From Paraburkholderia phenoliruptrix (GTDB lineage Bacteria > Pseudomonadota > Gammaproteobacteria > Burkholderiales > Burkholderiaceae), in assembly GCF_019511605.1 (NCBI RefSeq), contig NZ_JAEUAV010000005.1:62001-126000 (forward strand): DNA of 64,000 bases, in the 5' to 3' direction. Below the pieces are notes generated by a model. It did no database searches, had not been told where the DNA came from, and saw only the letters and a list, made by a program, of their open reading frames with translations. Numbering within the stretch: the stretch's first letter is position 1; each line of letters opens with the position of its first letter. This document shows, piece by piece, positions 36,135 to 46,868 of this stretch. The position numbers and the translations under genes are program-made.

Positions 36135-37820
36135 TCAGGCGGGGTTTCCCCTGGCGAGCGGGCAATCCGCGCCGTGCAAGCGGTCTTCGAGTACGGACGG
36201 CAGCACGTGGTCGCGGAACATGTCGCGCAACTTGAGTTTTTGCAGCTTGCCGGTGGCCGTATGGGGCAACTCGTCGACGAAGACGACGTCGTCGGGAATC
36301 CACCACTTCGCCACCTTGCCGTTGTAGAACGCCAGCAGTTCCTCGCGCGTCACCTGCTCGCCCGCGCGCCGGACCACGACGAGCAGCGGCCGCTCCGTCC
36401 ACTTCGGATGCGCGCATGCAATGCAGGCTGCCTCCGCGACAGCCGGGTGAGCGATCGCCACGTTTTCGACGTCGATCGAACTGATCCATTCGCCACCGGA
36501 CTTGATGACGTCCTTCGAGCGGTCGGTAATCTGCAGGAAGCCGTCGCGGTCGATGGTGGCCACGTCGCCGGTGGGGAACCAGCCGTCCACGAGCGGCGAG
36601 TCGTCCTTGCGGAAGTAACGGTCGATCACCCACGGCCCGCGTACATACAAATCGCCGAATGCGACGCCGTCCCACGGCAATTCCTTGCCGTCGTCGCCGA
36701 CAATCTTCATGTCGACGCCGTAAAGCGCATGCCCCTGCTTCTCCAGCAGCTTGCGCTGCTCGGCCACTGGCCGCTGCGATTGTTCCCACGTGAGCTTGGA
36801 CAACGTGCCGAGCGGCGACATCTCCGTCATGCCCCACGCATGAATCACCTGCACGTTGTAGTCGTCGACGAAGGTGCGCAGCATCGCGGGCGGACACGCG
36901 GAGCCGCCTATCACCGTACGCTCGAGCGACGAAAAACGCGAGCCGGTCTCGCGCAGATGGTTCAGCAGGCCGAGCCAGACGGTCGGCACGCCAGCCGAGT
37001 AGGTGACGCGTTCGCGCTCCATCAGTTCGAACAGCGACTTGCCGTCCAGATCCTTGCCGGGGAACACGAGCTTCGCGCCGGTGAGCGGCGCGGCGTGCGG
37101 AATGCCCCAGGCGTTCACATGGAACATCGGCACGACGGGCAGCACCGAATCGCGAGCGGACAGGGCCATGGCGTCGGGCAACGACGCGCCGAACGCATGC
37201 AGCACCGTCGAGCGATGCGAATACAGCGCGCCCTTCGGGTTGCCGGTCGTGCCCGACGTATAGCAGAGGTACGAAGCCGCGCGCTCGTCGATGAGCGGCC
37301 ATTCGAAATTGCCGTCCTGCGCTTGCACCAGCGTTTCATAACTGAGCGCCGGTGTTTGCATCGCGGGCAGATGCGCTTCGTCGGCGAGCGCAATCCAGCC
37401 GCGCACTTTCGGGCATTGCGGCGCGAGCACGTCGACGAGCGGCGCAAACGTGGTGTCGAACAGCACGTAGGCGTCATCGGCGTGATTGACGATGTAGGCG
37501 ATCTGTTCGGGAAAGAGCCGCGGGTTGATCGTGTGGCACACAGCGCCGAAGCCCGTCGTGCCGTAATAGGTTTCCAGATGCCGGTAGCCGTTCCACGCAA
37601 GCGTCGCGACGCGCTCGCCGGACTGTACGCCGAGTGCGATGAGCGCCTGGGCAAGCTGCTTCGCGCGCCGTTCGCAGTCGCGATACGTATAACGGTGGAT
37701 GTCGCCTTCGATGCGCCGCGACACGATCTCGGCGCTGCCGAAATGCCGCGCGGCATGCGCAAGCAGCGAGGACACGGTGAGCGGCACGTCCATCATCTGA
37801 CCAAGCAGCGGCATCGTCAT
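36135..37820 (-). CDS. Acyl-CoA ligase (3-methylthiopropionyl-CoA ligase / medium-long-chain type)
   Basis: The 561-residue ANL-superfamily enzyme has P-loop motif [11 protein letters not shown] at 187-197, [15 protein letters not shown] and [11 protein letters not shown], with the C-terminal lysine in [10 protein letters not shown]. The overall length and the opening [21 protein letters not shown] match the DmdB-like group often annotated as long-chain fatty-acid ligase. It would activate the acid used by the neighbouring beta-oxidation genes. The substrate cannot be read from sequence. The gene is separated from the FadB/J-like gene by 184 bases. Confidence 0.9.
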   Translation of the reverse strand: MTMPLLGQMMDVPLTVSSLLAHAARHFGSAEIVSRRIEGDIHRYTYRDCERRAKQLAQALIALGVQSGERVATLAWNGYRHLETYYGTTGFGAVCHTINPRLFPEQIAYIVNHADDAYVLFDTTFAPLVDVLAPQCPKVRGWIALADEAHLPAMQTPALSYETLVQAQDGNFEWPLIDERAASYLCYTSGTTGNPKGALYSHRSTVLHAFGASLPDAMALSARDSVLPVVPMFHVNAWGIPHAAPLTGAKLVFPGKDLDGKSLFELMERERVTYSAGVPTVWLGLLNHLRETGSRFSSLERTVIGGSACPPAMLRTFVDDYNVQVIHAWGMTEMSPLGTLSKLTWEQSQRPVAEQRKLLEKQGHALYGVDMKIVGDDGKELPWDGVAFGDLYVRGPWVIDRYFRKDDSPLVDGWFPTGDVATIDRDGFLQITDRSKDVIKSGGEWISSIDVENVAIAHPAVAEAACIACAHPKWTERPLLVVVRRAGEQVTREELLAFYNGKVAKWWIPDDVVFVDELPHTATGKLQKLKLRDMFRDHVLPSVLEDRLHGADCPLARGNPA

Positions 37821-38102
37821 AAAGAGTCGTCTCCTCGCGTTTTTTGCGTTTCAGGGATGCGGATCGGAATGCGCCGTTCGTGATGCCGTTTTGCGGTGCC
37901 TGCTTTTGATGCCGTTTTTGTTGCGAACTGTGACGCCCTTTGCGCTGCGATTCATCACGCCGTCCACCGGTCCACCGGCCGGGCCGTCAAATTGCTGAAG
38001 CTTGTGGCACAAGCCGGCGCCGCGCCGGGCAACGCACCGGCAGGCCCGCTGCAGCGCCGCGGGTGCGGACTTACAATATCGGTTAATAGTGAGGCGCTCA
38101 AC

Positions 38103-39659
38103 ATGTCGTTTTCCCCAAGCATTGCAGGCTCGAACGGGCCTGTGGCGGCACTTTCCGAAGCTCTTTTCACCTCCGCCGACAACGCGTTCGCGCGGCTCGG
38201 CAGCACGTTTCTCACCCGTCTGCCCGCCACGCCGCTCAGCGCGCCTTATGTTGTCGGCTTCTCTGCGCAGACCGCGGCGCTGCTCGGACTAGAGCCCGGG
38301 CTCGAAAAAGACCCGGAGTTCGCCGAGCTCTTTTCGGGCAATGCCACGCGCGAGTGGCCAGCCGAGGCGCTGCCGTATGCATCGGTGTATTCGGGGCATC
38401 AGTTCGGCGTGTGGGCCGGGCAGCTCGGCGACGGCCGCGCGCTTGGACTCGGTGAAGTGGAACACGCCGGCCAGCGCTACGAGCTGCAACTGAAAGGCGC
38501 GGGCCGTACGCCCTATTCCCGCATGGGCGACGGGCGCGCGGTGCTGCGCTCGTCGATTCGCGAGTTCCTGTGTTCGGAGGCGATGCATCATCTGGGCATT
38601 CCGACTACCCGCGCGCTGTGCGTGATCGGCTCGGACCAGCCAGTGCGGCGCGAGGAAATAGAAACGGCCGCCGTGGTAACGCGCGTCGCGCCGAGCTTCG
38701 TGCGCTTCGGCCACTTCGAACACTTCTATTCGAATGACCGCACGGACGCGCTGCGCGCGCTCGCCGATCATGTCATCGAGCGCTTCTATCCGCATTGCCG
38801 CGAAGCCGACGATCCCTACCTCGCGCTGCTGAACGAAGCGGTCGTGTCCACCGCGGATCTGCTGGTCGAATGGCAGGCGGTGGGCTTCTGCCACGGCGTG
38901 ATGAATACGGACAACATGTCGATACTCGGCCTGACCATCGACTACGGGCCATTCGGCTTCATGGACGGCTTCGACGCCGGCTACATCTGCAATCACTCGG
39001 ATTCGCAGGGCCGCTATGCGTACCGGATGCAACCGCAAATCGCCTACTGGAACCTCTTCTGCCTCGCGCAAGGACTGCTGCCGCTGCTCGGCGAGCGGTA
39101 CGAAGAGAGCGTGCGCGCGGACAAGTCGATCGAAGATGCGCAGCGCGTACTGGCCGGCTTCAAGGACCGCTTCGGTCCCGGGCTCGAGCGGCGCATGATG
39201 GCGAAGCTCGGGCTCGCCGCCGAGCGCGAAGGCGATGCGGCGCTTGCAAACCGCCTGTTCGACGTCATGCACGCGAACCGCGCAGATTTCACGCTGACGT
39301 TCCGCAATCTCGCGCGCGTCTCCAGGCACGACGCAAGCGGCGACGCGCCGGTGCGCGACCTGTTCCTCGATCGCGCCGCCTTCGACGCTTGGGCGAACGA
39401 CTACCGCGCGCGGCTGTCCCATGAAACACGCAGCGACGCGGAACGTGCCATTGCAATGAACCGGGTGAACCCCAAATTCGTGCTTCGCAACCATCTGGCC
39501 GAAACGGCGATCCGTCGCGCGAAAGAGAAGGATTTTTCTGAACTCGAACGTCTGGCCGCCGTGCTGCGCCGTCCGTTCGACGAACAGCCCGAGCATGAAG
39601 CCTATGCCGGCTTGCCACCCGACTGGGCGAGCTCGCTGGAGGTGAGCTGCTCGTCCTGA
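38103..39659 (+). CDS. selO: Protein adenylyltransferase SelO (YdiU)
   Basis: Pseudokinase-fold enzyme that transfers AMP to Ser, Thr or Tyr of target proteins and is tied to oxidative-stress responses. The 518-residue protein has [24 protein letters not shown] (key Lys131) and the catalytic loop [11 protein letters not shown] at 264-274. The metal-binding DYGPFGFMD is at 280-288, and a C-terminal conserved cysteine lies in the last five residues (VSCSS), where eukaryotes have selenocysteine. The ATG at 38103 was chosen with GAGG upstream; longer frame extension is not family-like. msrB follows after 42 bases, so the two are probably one operon. Confidence 0.94.
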   Translation: MSFSPSIAGSNGPVAALSEALFTSADNAFARLGSTFLTRLPATPLSAPYVVGFSAQTAALLGLEPGLEKDPEFAELFSGNATREWPAEALPYASVYSGHQFGVWAGQLGDGRALGLGEVEHAGQRYELQLKGAGRTPYSRMGDGRAVLRSSIREFLCSEAMHHLGIPTTRALCVIGSDQPVRREEIETAAVVTRVAPSFVRFGHFEHFYSNDRTDALRALADHVIERFYPHCREADDPYLALLNEAVVSTADLLVEWQAVGFCHGVMNTDNMSILGLTIDYGPFGFMDGFDAGYICNHSDSQGRYAYRMQPQIAYWNLFCLAQGLLPLLGERYEESVRADKSIEDAQRVLAGFKDRFGPGLERRMMAKLGLAAEREGDAALANRLFDVMHANRADFTLTFRNLARVSRHDASGDAPVRDLFLDRAAFDAWANDYRARLSHETRSDAERAIAMNRVNPKFVLRNHLAETAIRRAKEKDFSELERLAAVLRRPFDEQPEHEAYAGLPPDWASSLEVSCSS

Positions 39660-39701
39660 CACCCGGCGCACTCCCATCACAAGCCTGAGACAGAACCGAC
39701 C

Positions 39702-40124
39702 ATGAACAATCCCGACGACCTCAAACACGACGCCCCCGCAGTGCAGAAAGACGACGCCGAGTGGCGCAAGCAGCTTTCGGAGATCGAATATCAGGTGACG
39801 CGCCATGCCGCCACCGAGCGCCCATTCACCGGCCGTTATCACGATCACTGGGAACGCGGGGTCTATGACTGCGTGTGCTGCGGCACGCCGCTCTTCGAAT
39901 CGGACACCAAGTTCGACGCCGGCTGCGGCTGGCCGAGCTACTTCAAGCCGATCAACGGCGAGGTAATTGCCGAGAAAACCGACCGCTCGCACGGCATGCT
40001 GCGCATCGAGGTGCAATGCAAGAACTGCGGCGCGCACCTGGGCCACGTGTTCGAGGACGGCCCGGCGCCGACCGGTCTTCGCTACTGCATCAATTCGGCT
40101 GCGTTACAATTCGAGCCCAAGTAG
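39702..40124 (+). CDS. msrB: Peptide-methionine (R)-S-oxide reductase
   Basis: Reduces methionine-R-sulfoxide in proteins. The 140-residue enzyme has the four zinc cysteines (Cys57, Cys60, Cys106, Cys109), the substrate pocket [10 protein letters not shown] and RSHGMLR, and the catalytic Cys129 in RYCINSAAL. No cysteine sits at the usual resolving position near residue 77 (it is part of GCGWPS, Cys75), which may serve that role. Operonic with selO, giving a redox-repair pair. Confidence 0.95.
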   Translation: MNNPDDLKHDAPAVQKDDAEWRKQLSEIEYQVTRHAATERPFTGRYHDHWERGVYDCVCCGTPLFESDTKFDAGCGWPSYFKPINGEVIAEKTDRSHGMLRIEVQCKNCGAHLGHVFEDGPAPTGLRYCINSAALQFEPK

Positions 40125-40526
40125 CGTAGCGCCGTGGCGGTGCGCGGCGCGCGCCGGGTGGACCGGTCAACCGGCCCGTCCCGCGGCCGGACTGGGCGCC
40201 GGGTTCACGCTGGCGCGCATGGGTCGGCGGCCGGTGTGGTGTTAGCGCGGTGTTAGCGTGACGTTAGTCTCCCGCCGGCTGGTGCGGTGGCGGTGGCGGT
40301 GGCGGTGCCCGTGGCCGTATGACGGCGCGCTCCCGCAGCGTGTGCTGCGTCGTTCGAAACGAACCCACGCAAGGCCGTTGCCGTGGCGCCGTTCGCCGCG
40401 AGCCGGTTGCGCGAGGCAAAGCCTGACGCCGCTCGCCGTCACGACTGCAATACACGAGCCGTTCATCGCACTGCGCCACGTTGCACTAGTGCCCCTCTGA
40501 CTCACTCTGCGAGTTCCCGTTCAGCA
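40125..40526. other. Gene-free spacer upstream of yciB
   Basis: No gene was recognised. A GGTGGC triplet-type repeat lies at about 40,283-40,305. The promoter for yciB-bolA-parvulin is presumably here, but no convincing -35/-10 pair was seen, and no terminator for msrB. Confidence 0.45.
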
Positions 40527-41057
40527 ATGAAATTCCTGTTCGATCTGTTCCCGATCATCCTCTTCTTCGTCGCCTTCAAGGTGTGGGGCATCTTCACGGC
40601 GACGGCAGTGGCGATCGTCGCCACGCTGGTGCAGATCGCGTGGGTCGCCTTCCGGCACCGCAAGGTGGACCCGATGCTGTGGGTGAGCCTCGGCGTGGTG
40701 ACCGTGTTCGGCGGCGCGACGCTCGTGCTGCACAACGACACCTTCATCAAGTGGAAGCCGACCGTGTTGTACTGGGCTTTCTCCGTGGTGCTGATCGTCT
40801 CCCAACTCGCGTTCAGCAAAAACCTGATCGAAGCGATGATGGGCAAGCAGATCACGCTGCCCCACGCGATCTGGGGCAAGCTGAATATCATCTGGGCGAT
40901 CTTTTTCGTGCTGCTCGGCCTGCTCAATCTGTTCGTCGCGTACAACTACACGACCGACCAGTGGGTCAATTTCAAACTGTTCGGCGCGACCGGCTGTCTG
41001 GTGGTGTTCATCGTCGGACAAAGCTTGTGGCTGTCGAAATACATGAAGGAGGAATGA
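40527..41057 (+). CDS. yciB: Inner-membrane-spanning protein YciB (septation protein A family)
   Basis: The 176-residue protein has five predicted membrane helices and the family opening [18 protein letters not shown]. The central [10 protein letters not shown], and [17 protein letters not shown], are characteristic. It interacts with cell-envelope and division components in E. coli, affecting cell-envelope synthesis. It starts the yciB-bolA-parvulin run; bolA begins one base after its stop. Confidence 0.94.
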   Translation: MKFLFDLFPIILFFVAFKVWGIFTATAVAIVATLVQIAWVAFRHRKVDPMLWVSLGVVTVFGGATLVLHNDTFIKWKPTVLYWAFSVVLIVSQLAFSKNLIEAMMGKQITLPHAIWGKLNIIWAIFFVLLGLLNLFVAYNYTTDQWVNFKLFGATGCLVVFIVGQSLWLSKYMKEE

Positions 41058-41058
41058 C

Positions 41059-41370
41059 ATGAGCGACGCGTTCATGCACGCGACGACCGCCGAGCGCGCC
41101 GGGCTGATCGAGGCGCGCCTCACGGCCGCGCTCGCGCCCATCGCGTCGATCCAGATCACCGACGACAGCGCACAGCACGCCGGCCACGCGGGCGCTGCCG
41201 CCGGCGGTCATTTCAGCGTCACGATCGTGGCTGCCGCGTTCGCCGGCAAGCCCCGCGTGGCGCGGCATCGCATGGTGTATGATGCGCTGGCCGATGCCAT
41301 GCAGCGCGGCATTCATGCCCTTGCAATCACGGCTTACACGCCCGAAGAATTCGCTTTGTTGTCCCGCTAG
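41059..41370 (+). CDS. BolA family protein
   Basis: The 103-residue product has the BolA class II KH-like fold, with a conserved histidine in ARHRMVYDAL (about residue 69) and the closing IHALAITAYTPEEF. BolA proteins pair with monothiol glutaredoxins to bind or deliver 2Fe-2S clusters. A Gly/Ala/His-rich insert (HAGHAGAAAGGH) lies in the loop between strands. It starts one base after yciB stops and is followed by the parvulin gene 11 bases later. Confidence 0.92.
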   Translation: MSDAFMHATTAERAGLIEARLTAALAPIASIQITDDSAQHAGHAGAAAGGHFSVTIVAAAFAGKPRVARHRMVYDALADAMQRGIHALAITAYTPEEFALLSR

Positions 41371-41381
41371 GAAAACTTCCG

Positions 41382-42161
41382 ATGACCTTGAAGAAAACCC
41401 GCCTTTGGGTATTGCTGGCTGCATTTGCGGCCGCACCTGCATTCGCACAGAACATCGCCGTGGTGAACGGCACGCCGATTCCCAAGGCGCGCGCCGACGC
41501 GCTGATCGAGCAACTGGTTCATCAAGGCCAGCAGAATTCGTCGCAATTGCAAATGGCGGTGCGTGAAGAGCTCGTGAACCGCGAGGTGTTGATGCAGGAA
41601 GCGCTGCGCCGCGGTCTGCAGAACCGTCCGGACATCAAGGCGCAAATCGCCGTCGCTCAGCAAACCGTCGTGCTGCGCGCGCTGATCGAAGACTTCGTGA
41701 AGAAGAACACGCCGAGCGACGCGGAAGTCACCGCGCGCTACAACGCGCTGATCAAGGACGCGGGCGGCAAGGAATATCACCTGCACCACATCCTCGTCGA
41801 CAACGAGCAGCAGGCCAAAGATCTGATCGCGAAGATCAAGGGCGGCGCGAGCTTCGAAGAGCTGGCCAAGCAATTCTCGAAGGACCCAGGCTCCGGCAAG
41901 AACGGCGGCGACCTCGACTGGTCGGATCCGAAAGCCTATGTGCCCGAGTTCGCCAACGCGGCCACCCATCTGCAGAAAGGCCAGATGAGCGACGAGCCGG
42001 TGCACACGCAATTCGGCTGGCACATCATTCGTGTCGACGACGTGCGCAACATCACGCCGCCGCCGCTCGAACAGGTGCGCGCGCAGATCGTGCAGCAGAT
42101 CCAGCAGGAAAAACTGCAAGCGTTCGAGGAAGGTCTGCGCAAGAACGCAAAGATCCAGTAA
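41382..42161 (+). CDS. Periplasmic parvulin-type peptidyl-prolyl isomerase
   Basis: The 259-residue protein has a signal peptide ending AFAQ (residue 22), a SurA/PrsA-like N-terminal helical region and a parvulin domain at about 133-226. That domain shows YHLHHILV, GASFEELAKQFSKDPGSGKNGGDLDW and FGWHIIRVDD. It probably assists outer-membrane protein folding. It is the last gene of the yciB-bolA run and is followed by a strong hairpin terminator. Confidence 0.93.
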   Translation: MTLKKTRLWVLLAAFAAAPAFAQNIAVVNGTPIPKARADALIEQLVHQGQQNSSQLQMAVREELVNREVLMQEALRRGLQNRPDIKAQIAVAQQTVVLRALIEDFVKKNTPSDAEVTARYNALIKDAGGKEYHLHHILVDNEQQAKDLIAKIKGGASFEELAKQFSKDPGSGKNGGDLDWSDPKAYVPEFANAATHLQKGQMSDEPVHTQFGWHIIRVDDVRNITPPPLEQVRAQIVQQIQQEKLQAFEEGLRKNAKIQ

Positions 42162-42192
42162 GCCGGTCTGTTTGCTGCGTCAGAGCAATGAG

Positions 42193-42217
42193 AAAAGCCG
42201 CCCGAGGGCGGTTTTTT
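42193..42217 (+). terminator. Rho-independent terminator after the parvulin gene, probably bidirectional
   Basis: Stem CCGCCC/GGGCGG with a GA loop at 42198-42211 is followed by six T on the plus strand. On the minus strand the complement gives a T-rich tail as well, so it could also stop transcripts of the convergent purL gene. Confidence 0.85.
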
Positions 42218-42218
42218 G

Positions 42219-42272
42219 TTTGATGCGGGCTTTGTGTTTGATGCGGGCTTTGTGTTTGATGCGGGTTTTGGT
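42219..42272. repeat. 18-bp tandem repeat, three units
   Basis: TTTGATGCGGGCTTTGTG occurs twice and then as a third, slightly changed copy, starting one base after the terminator's T-run. The unit length keeps frames open, but no gene is supported. Confidence 0.9.
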
Positions 42273-42396
42273 TCGACGCAAGGCTTAGCGTGTCGCGGGC
42301 GTCGCGGGTTGTGCAAGCTTTGCCCGCAACGCAGCCGCGCATCGGCGGATAAACAGGAGGCCGCTGCATCGCGCAGCAGCCTGCCCCGCCCGCCTG

Positions 42397-45300
42397 TCAA
42401 CCCAACCAGCGACGCGCGTTCTGGAACACGCGCAACCACGGACTTGCGTCGGTCGCACCCTCGCCCCAGCCTTGCGGATGCCAGCTCATCTGCACCGCGC
42501 GGTGCACGCGCTCAGTGTGCGGCATCAGCACCGTGAAGCGGCCATCGGCCGTGGTGACGGACGTAATGCCCTCCGGCGAACCGTTCGGGTTGAACGGATA
42601 CTGCTCGGTTGCCTGGCCGCGGTGATCGACATAACGCATGGCCACCGCCACCTTCGACGCATCGCCTTGCTGCGAGAAGTCCGCATAACCTTCGCCGTGC
42701 GCGACCGCGACCGGAATGCGCGAGCCTTCCATGCCGGCAAAGAAAATGGACGGCGACGCCTCGACCTGCACCAGCGAGAAACGCGCTTCGAATTTCTCGG
42801 ACTTGTTGCGCGTGAACTTCGGCCACGCTTCAGCGCCCGGAATCATCGACGCAAGGCTGCTCATCATCTGACAGCCGTTGCAGATGCCCAGCGCAAAGGT
42901 GTCGTTGCGGCCGAAGAACGCCGCGAACATGTCGGCGAGCTGAGCGTTAAAGCGAATTGCCTTCGCCCAGCCTTCGCCCGCGCCGAGCGTGTCGCCGTAC
43001 GAGAAGCCGCCGCACGCCACCGCGCCCGCGAAGTCCGCGAGATTGGCGCGCCCCGCGAGCAGGTCGCTCATGTGCACGTCGTGCGCGTCGAAGCCCGCAC
43101 GGTCGAACGCATACGCCGTTTCCAGGTGCGAGTTCACGCCCTGCTCTCGCAGAACCGCCACACGGGGACGCGCGCTCTTGCCGATGTAGGGCGCGGCGAC
43201 GTCTTCGGCCGGATCGAACGTCAGGACCGGCGTGATGCCCGGATCAGCCGCGTCGAGCAGCGTGTCGTATTCCGCGTCGGCGCAGGCGGGGTTGTCGCGC
43301 AGGCGCGAAATGCGCCAGCTCACCTCGCTCCACGCGCGATGCAGTTCGACGCGCGGCGCTTCATACACCTTCTTGGCGTCGCGATAAATTTCGATCACGT
43401 CGCGCTCATTGATCTTGCCGATTACGTGCGAGCAAGCCGACAGGCCGTGCTCGCGCAGCACACCGAGCACCGCGTCGCGATCGGCCGCGCGCACCTGGAC
43501 CACGGCGCCGAGCTCTTCGGTGAAGAGCGCGCGGATCGTGCGGTCTTCACGGCGACCGCTCGTCTGCTTCGCCCAGTCTTTGGCGTCGCCGTAGTCTGAC
43601 TCGTGATGCGGATCGAGCACCAGCATGTCCACATTCAGCGACACGCCCACGTGACCCGCGAACGCCATTTCGCACACCGTTGCCCACAGGCCGCCGTCGG
43701 AGCGGTCGTGGTACGCGAGCAGCTTGCCGTCTGCATTCAGCGATTGGATCGCGTTGAAGAAACGCTTCAGGTCTTCCGGAACGTCGACGTCCGGCACGGT
43801 GTCGCCGATCTGTTGCGTGACCTGTGCGAGGATGCTGCCGCCCAGACGATGCTTGCCGCGGCCCAGATCGATTGCGATCAGCACCGAGTCGCCGACACCG
43901 TCGGCCCCGCTGGTGCGGCGCAGTTGCGGCGTAAGGTGACGACGCACGTCTTCGACCGGCGCAAACGCCGAGATGATCAGCGACACCGGCGCGACGACTT
44001 CCTTCGCGACGCCGCGCTCTTCCCACTTGGTGCGCATGGACAGCGAGTCTTTGCCCACAGGAATGCTGATGCCGAGCGCCGGGCACAGTTCCATGCCGAT
44101 TGCCTTGACCGTGTCGTAGAGCGCTGCGTCCTCGCCCGGCGCGCCGCAAGCCGCCATCCAGTTGGCCGACAGCTTGAGCTTGTCGAGCGACGCGATCGGC
44201 GCGGCCGCGATATTCGTGACCGCCTCGCCGACTGCCATGCGGCCCGAGGCCGGCGCGTCGATTACGGCGAGCGGCGTGCGCTCGGCCATGGTCATGGCTT
44301 CGCCGCGAAAGCCGGCGTAGTCCATGGTCGTAATGGCGACGTCCGCCACCGGCACCTGCCACGGGCCGACCATCTGGTCGCGCGCGGTCGTGCCGCCCAC
44401 CGAGCGGTCGCCGATGGTGATCAGAAACGACTTGCTCGCGACCGTAGGATGGCGCAGCACGCTCACCGCCACTTCAGAGAGCGCGATGCCGGTCACGTCC
44501 ACGGGCTGCAACTTCGGCTCCACGCGCGTGACGTCGCGATGCATGCGCGGCGCCTTGCCGAGCAGCACTTCCATCGGCATGTCCACCGGCTGATGAGCGT
44601 TGTCGTCCTTCAGTTCAGGATCGATCAGCTTCAGTTGACGCTCGGCGGTGGCCGTGCCGATCACCGCAAACGGGCAGCGCTCGCGCTCGCACATGGCCGC
44701 GAAGCCCGGCAGATCAGCCGGCGCAATGGCGAGCACGTAGCGCTCCTGCGCTTCGTTCGACCAGATTTCGCGCGGCGAGAGGCCGCTTTCCTCGAGCTGG
44801 ATCTTGCGCAGATCGAAGAGCGCGCCCTTGCCCGCACCGTCGACGACTTCCGGGAACGCGTTCGACAGGCCGCCCGCACCCACGTCGTGAATGCTCAGAA
44901 TCGGGTTCTTTTCGCCGAGCTGCCAGCACGCGTTGATGACTTCTTGCGCGCGCCGCTCGATTTCCGGGTTGCCGCGCTGCACCGAGTCGAAGTCGAGTTC
45001 GGCAGTGTTTGTGCCGGTCGCCATCGAGCTGGCCGCGCCGCCGCCCATGCCGATGCGCATGCCCGGACCGCCGATCTGGATCAGCAGCGACCCTTCCGGC
45101 AAGTCGTGCTTGTGCGTGTGCTGGTCCGAAATATTGCCGATGCCGCCCGCGATCATGATCGGCTTGTGATAGCCGCGCACCACGCCGGCCACGTTCTGCT
45201 CGTACACGCGGAAATAGCCGCCCAGATTCGGCCGGCCGAATTCGTTGTTGAACGCGGCGCCGCCGAGCGGGCCGTCGATCATGATCTGCAACGGCGAAGC

Positions 45301-46491
45301 AATGCGGTCGGGGCGGCCATACGCTTGATGCGTGTGGTTCGGGTTGCGATGCGCGAGCGGCTCGGCGACGTCGCGCGCGTTCTCCCATGCCTCGACGCCG
45401 TCCGGCAATTCCAGATTCGACACGGTGAAGCCCGTGAGGCCCGCCTTCGGACGCGCGCCGCGGCCAGTCGCGCCCTCGTCGCGGATTTCGCCGCCCGCGC
45501 CGGTCGCAGCGCCAGGGAACGGCGAGATCGCGGTCGGATGGTTGTGCGTTTCCACCTTCATCAGCGTGTGCGTGAGCTCGACGCTGCGGCGATAGTGCTC
45601 GGGCAGTTCGTTCTTGCCCAGTTGCTCGGGCGTGCGCGGGAACCAGCGCTCGGCCATGCCGCCTGCCATGATCGCCGAGTTGTCCGAATAGGCGACGATG
45701 GTACCTTGCGGATTGAGCTTCTCGGTATTGCGGATCATGTTAAAGAGCGAGATGTCCTGCTTCTCGCCGTCGATCGTCCATTCCGCGTTGAAAATCTTGT
45801 GACGGCAGTGCTCGCTGTTAGCCTGCGCGAACATCATCAGCTCGACATCGGTCGGATTGCGGCCGAGCTTCGTGAACGCGTCGACGAGATAATCGATCTC
45901 GTCTTCGGCAAGCGCGAGGCCCAGTTCGGCATTCGCGGTTTCGAGCGCGCCGCGGCCGCGACCCAGTACGTCGACTGTTTGCAGCGGCTTGGCGGGCAGT
46001 TCGTCGAACAGATGCAGTGCATGATCGCGCGACGGCGCGACGCTCTCGGTCATGCGGTCGTGCAACGCGGCGGCCACGGCTTCGCGCGTTTCGTCCGAAA
46101 GCGCTTTCTTGCCGCCCAGCAGGCCGCTTTTCAGCGTGACCGTGTACTCCACGCCGCGTTCGATGCGGCGCACCTGCGTGAGCCCGCACAGATGCGCAAT
46201 GTCCGTTGCCTTGCTCGCCCACGGCGACACCGTGCCGAAGCGCGGCACGACCAGAAACGTTTCGGCCGAGCCGCGCTCGCTGGTTTCTTCGAGCGGCTGG
46301 CCGTAGTGCATAAGCGCCTCGATCTTCGCGTTGTCCTCAGCGGAAAGCGGGGTCTGCGCGTTGACGAAGTGCAGATATTGCCCGCGCACGCCCGTGATGT
46401 TCGGGTCGATGCGCGTTAGCGTTTCGAGCAGGCGGGTTTGACGGAAATCGGAAAGGGCCGAAGCGCCGGGGAAACACGAGAAGTGGGCCAT
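42397..46491 (-). CDS. purL: Phosphoribosylformylglycinamidine synthase (large single-chain PurL)
   Basis: Fourth step of purine synthesis: FGAR plus glutamine and ATP to FGAM. The 1,364-residue chain is the proteobacterial fused form (E. coli 1,295), about 70 residues longer. It has the N-terminal PurS-like region, two AIRS-type ATP-grasp halves ([12 protein letters not shown] region, [23 protein letters not shown] in part [12 protein letters not shown]) and a C-terminal glutaminase. The nucleophile lies in [10 protein letters not shown] and AHGEGY carries a further signature. A TATAAT on the minus strand at 46580-46585 probably drives it. Confidence 0.97.
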   Translation of the reverse strand: MAHFSCFPGASALSDFRQTRLLETLTRIDPNITGVRGQYLHFVNAQTPLSAEDNAKIEALMHYGQPLEETSERGSAETFLVVPRFGTVSPWASKATDIAHLCGLTQVRRIERGVEYTVTLKSGLLGGKKALSDETREAVAAALHDRMTESVAPSRDHALHLFDELPAKPLQTVDVLGRGRGALETANAELGLALAEDEIDYLVDAFTKLGRNPTDVELMMFAQANSEHCRHKIFNAEWTIDGEKQDISLFNMIRNTEKLNPQGTIVAYSDNSAIMAGGMAERWFPRTPEQLGKNELPEHYRRSVELTHTLMKVETHNHPTAISPFPGAATGAGGEIRDEGATGRGARPKAGLTGFTVSNLELPDGVEAWENARDVAEPLAHRNPNHTHQAYGRPDRIASPLQIMIDGPLGGAAFNNEFGRPNLGGYFRVYEQNVAGVVRGYHKPIMIAGGIGNISDQHTHKHDLPEGSLLIQIGGPGMRIGMGGGAASSMATGTNTAELDFDSVQRGNPEIERRAQEVINACWQLGEKNPILSIHDVGAGGLSNAFPEVVDGAGKGALFDLRKIQLEESGLSPREIWSNEAQERYVLAIAPADLPGFAAMCERERCPFAVIGTATAERQLKLIDPELKDDNAHQPVDMPMEVLLGKAPRMHRDVTRVEPKLQPVDVTGIALSEVAVSVLRHPTVASKSFLITIGDRSVGGTTARDQMVGPWQVPVADVAITTMDYAGFRGEAMTMAERTPLAVIDAPASGRMAVGEAVTNIAAAPIASLDKLKLSANWMAACGAPGEDAALYDTVKAIGMELCPALGISIPVGKDSLSMRTKWEERGVAKEVVAPVSLIISAFAPVEDVRRHLTPQLRRTSGADGVGDSVLIAIDLGRGKHRLGGSILAQVTQQIGDTVPDVDVPEDLKRFFNAIQSLNADGKLLAYHDRSDGGLWATVCEMAFAGHVGVSLNVDMLVLDPHHESDYGDAKDWAKQTSGRREDRTIRALFTEELGAVVQVRAADRDAVLGVLREHGLSACSHVIGKINERDVIEIYRDAKKVYEAPRVELHRAWSEVSWRISRLRDNPACADAEYDTLLDAADPGITPVLTFDPAEDVAAPYIGKSARPRVAVLREQGVNSHLETAYAFDRAGFDAHDVHMSDLLAGRANLADFAGAVACGGFSYGDTLGAGEGWAKAIRFNAQLADMFAAFFGRNDTFALGICNGCQMMSSLASMIPGAEAWPKFTRNKSEKFEARFSLVQVEASPSIFFAGMEGSRIPVAVAHGEGYADFSQQGDASKVAVAMRYVDHRGQATEQYPFNPNGSPEGITSVTTADGRFTVLMPHTERVHRAVQMSWHPQGWGEGATDASPWLRVFQNARRWLG

Positions 46492-46868
46492 GGACTTGAC
46501 GTTGCGTCGCTAATGATGCCGATGATTGATGCCGAAGAGCCGCGCGCGATGGCGACATGAGGCGGGAAGGAAGTCCGGGATTATACCCCGGGAACGCTGT
46601 TCCAGCCGCCCCCGCCGTGGCCCCGCCCGCATCCGGCGAAGCGCCGCATACCGTCGCTTGCCGCAATGCGGGCGTGACCGCGGGCCGTCGTTGACTGCTA
46701 TCATTCGGCCTTTCATCAGATCGGTGCGAGCAAGGCGTGTCCTTGCTGCCGGCCTCGTGTCGCGAGCCGTGCCCGGAAAGCGTTTTCCGGAACCCGCCGC
46801 GGCGCGCGAGGCCCGGCCGCGCCGCATGTCACGCCCTGGCGCCTCGCCCGGCAAATCGAATCAGAAGA
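46492..46868. other. Divergent spacer between purL and the FAD oxidoreductase gene
   Basis: No gene was recognised. It contains the putative purL -10 element and is otherwise GC-rich with no clear operator. I saw no PurR-type palindrome (ACGCAAACGTTTGCGT-like). Confidence 0.45.
46580..46585 (-). promoter_or_regulatory. Candidate purL -10 element TATAAT
   Basis: A perfect TATAAT on the minus strand, about 90 bases upstream of the purL ATG, preceded by GGGG. The -35 region (CGGCTG) is poor, so strength is uncertain. Confidence 0.45.

Noticed and set aside
43603..46419. Plus-strand open frame of 938 codons inside purL
   Set aside because: Antisense shadow of a perfectly conserved purL; composition is typical of antisense frames.
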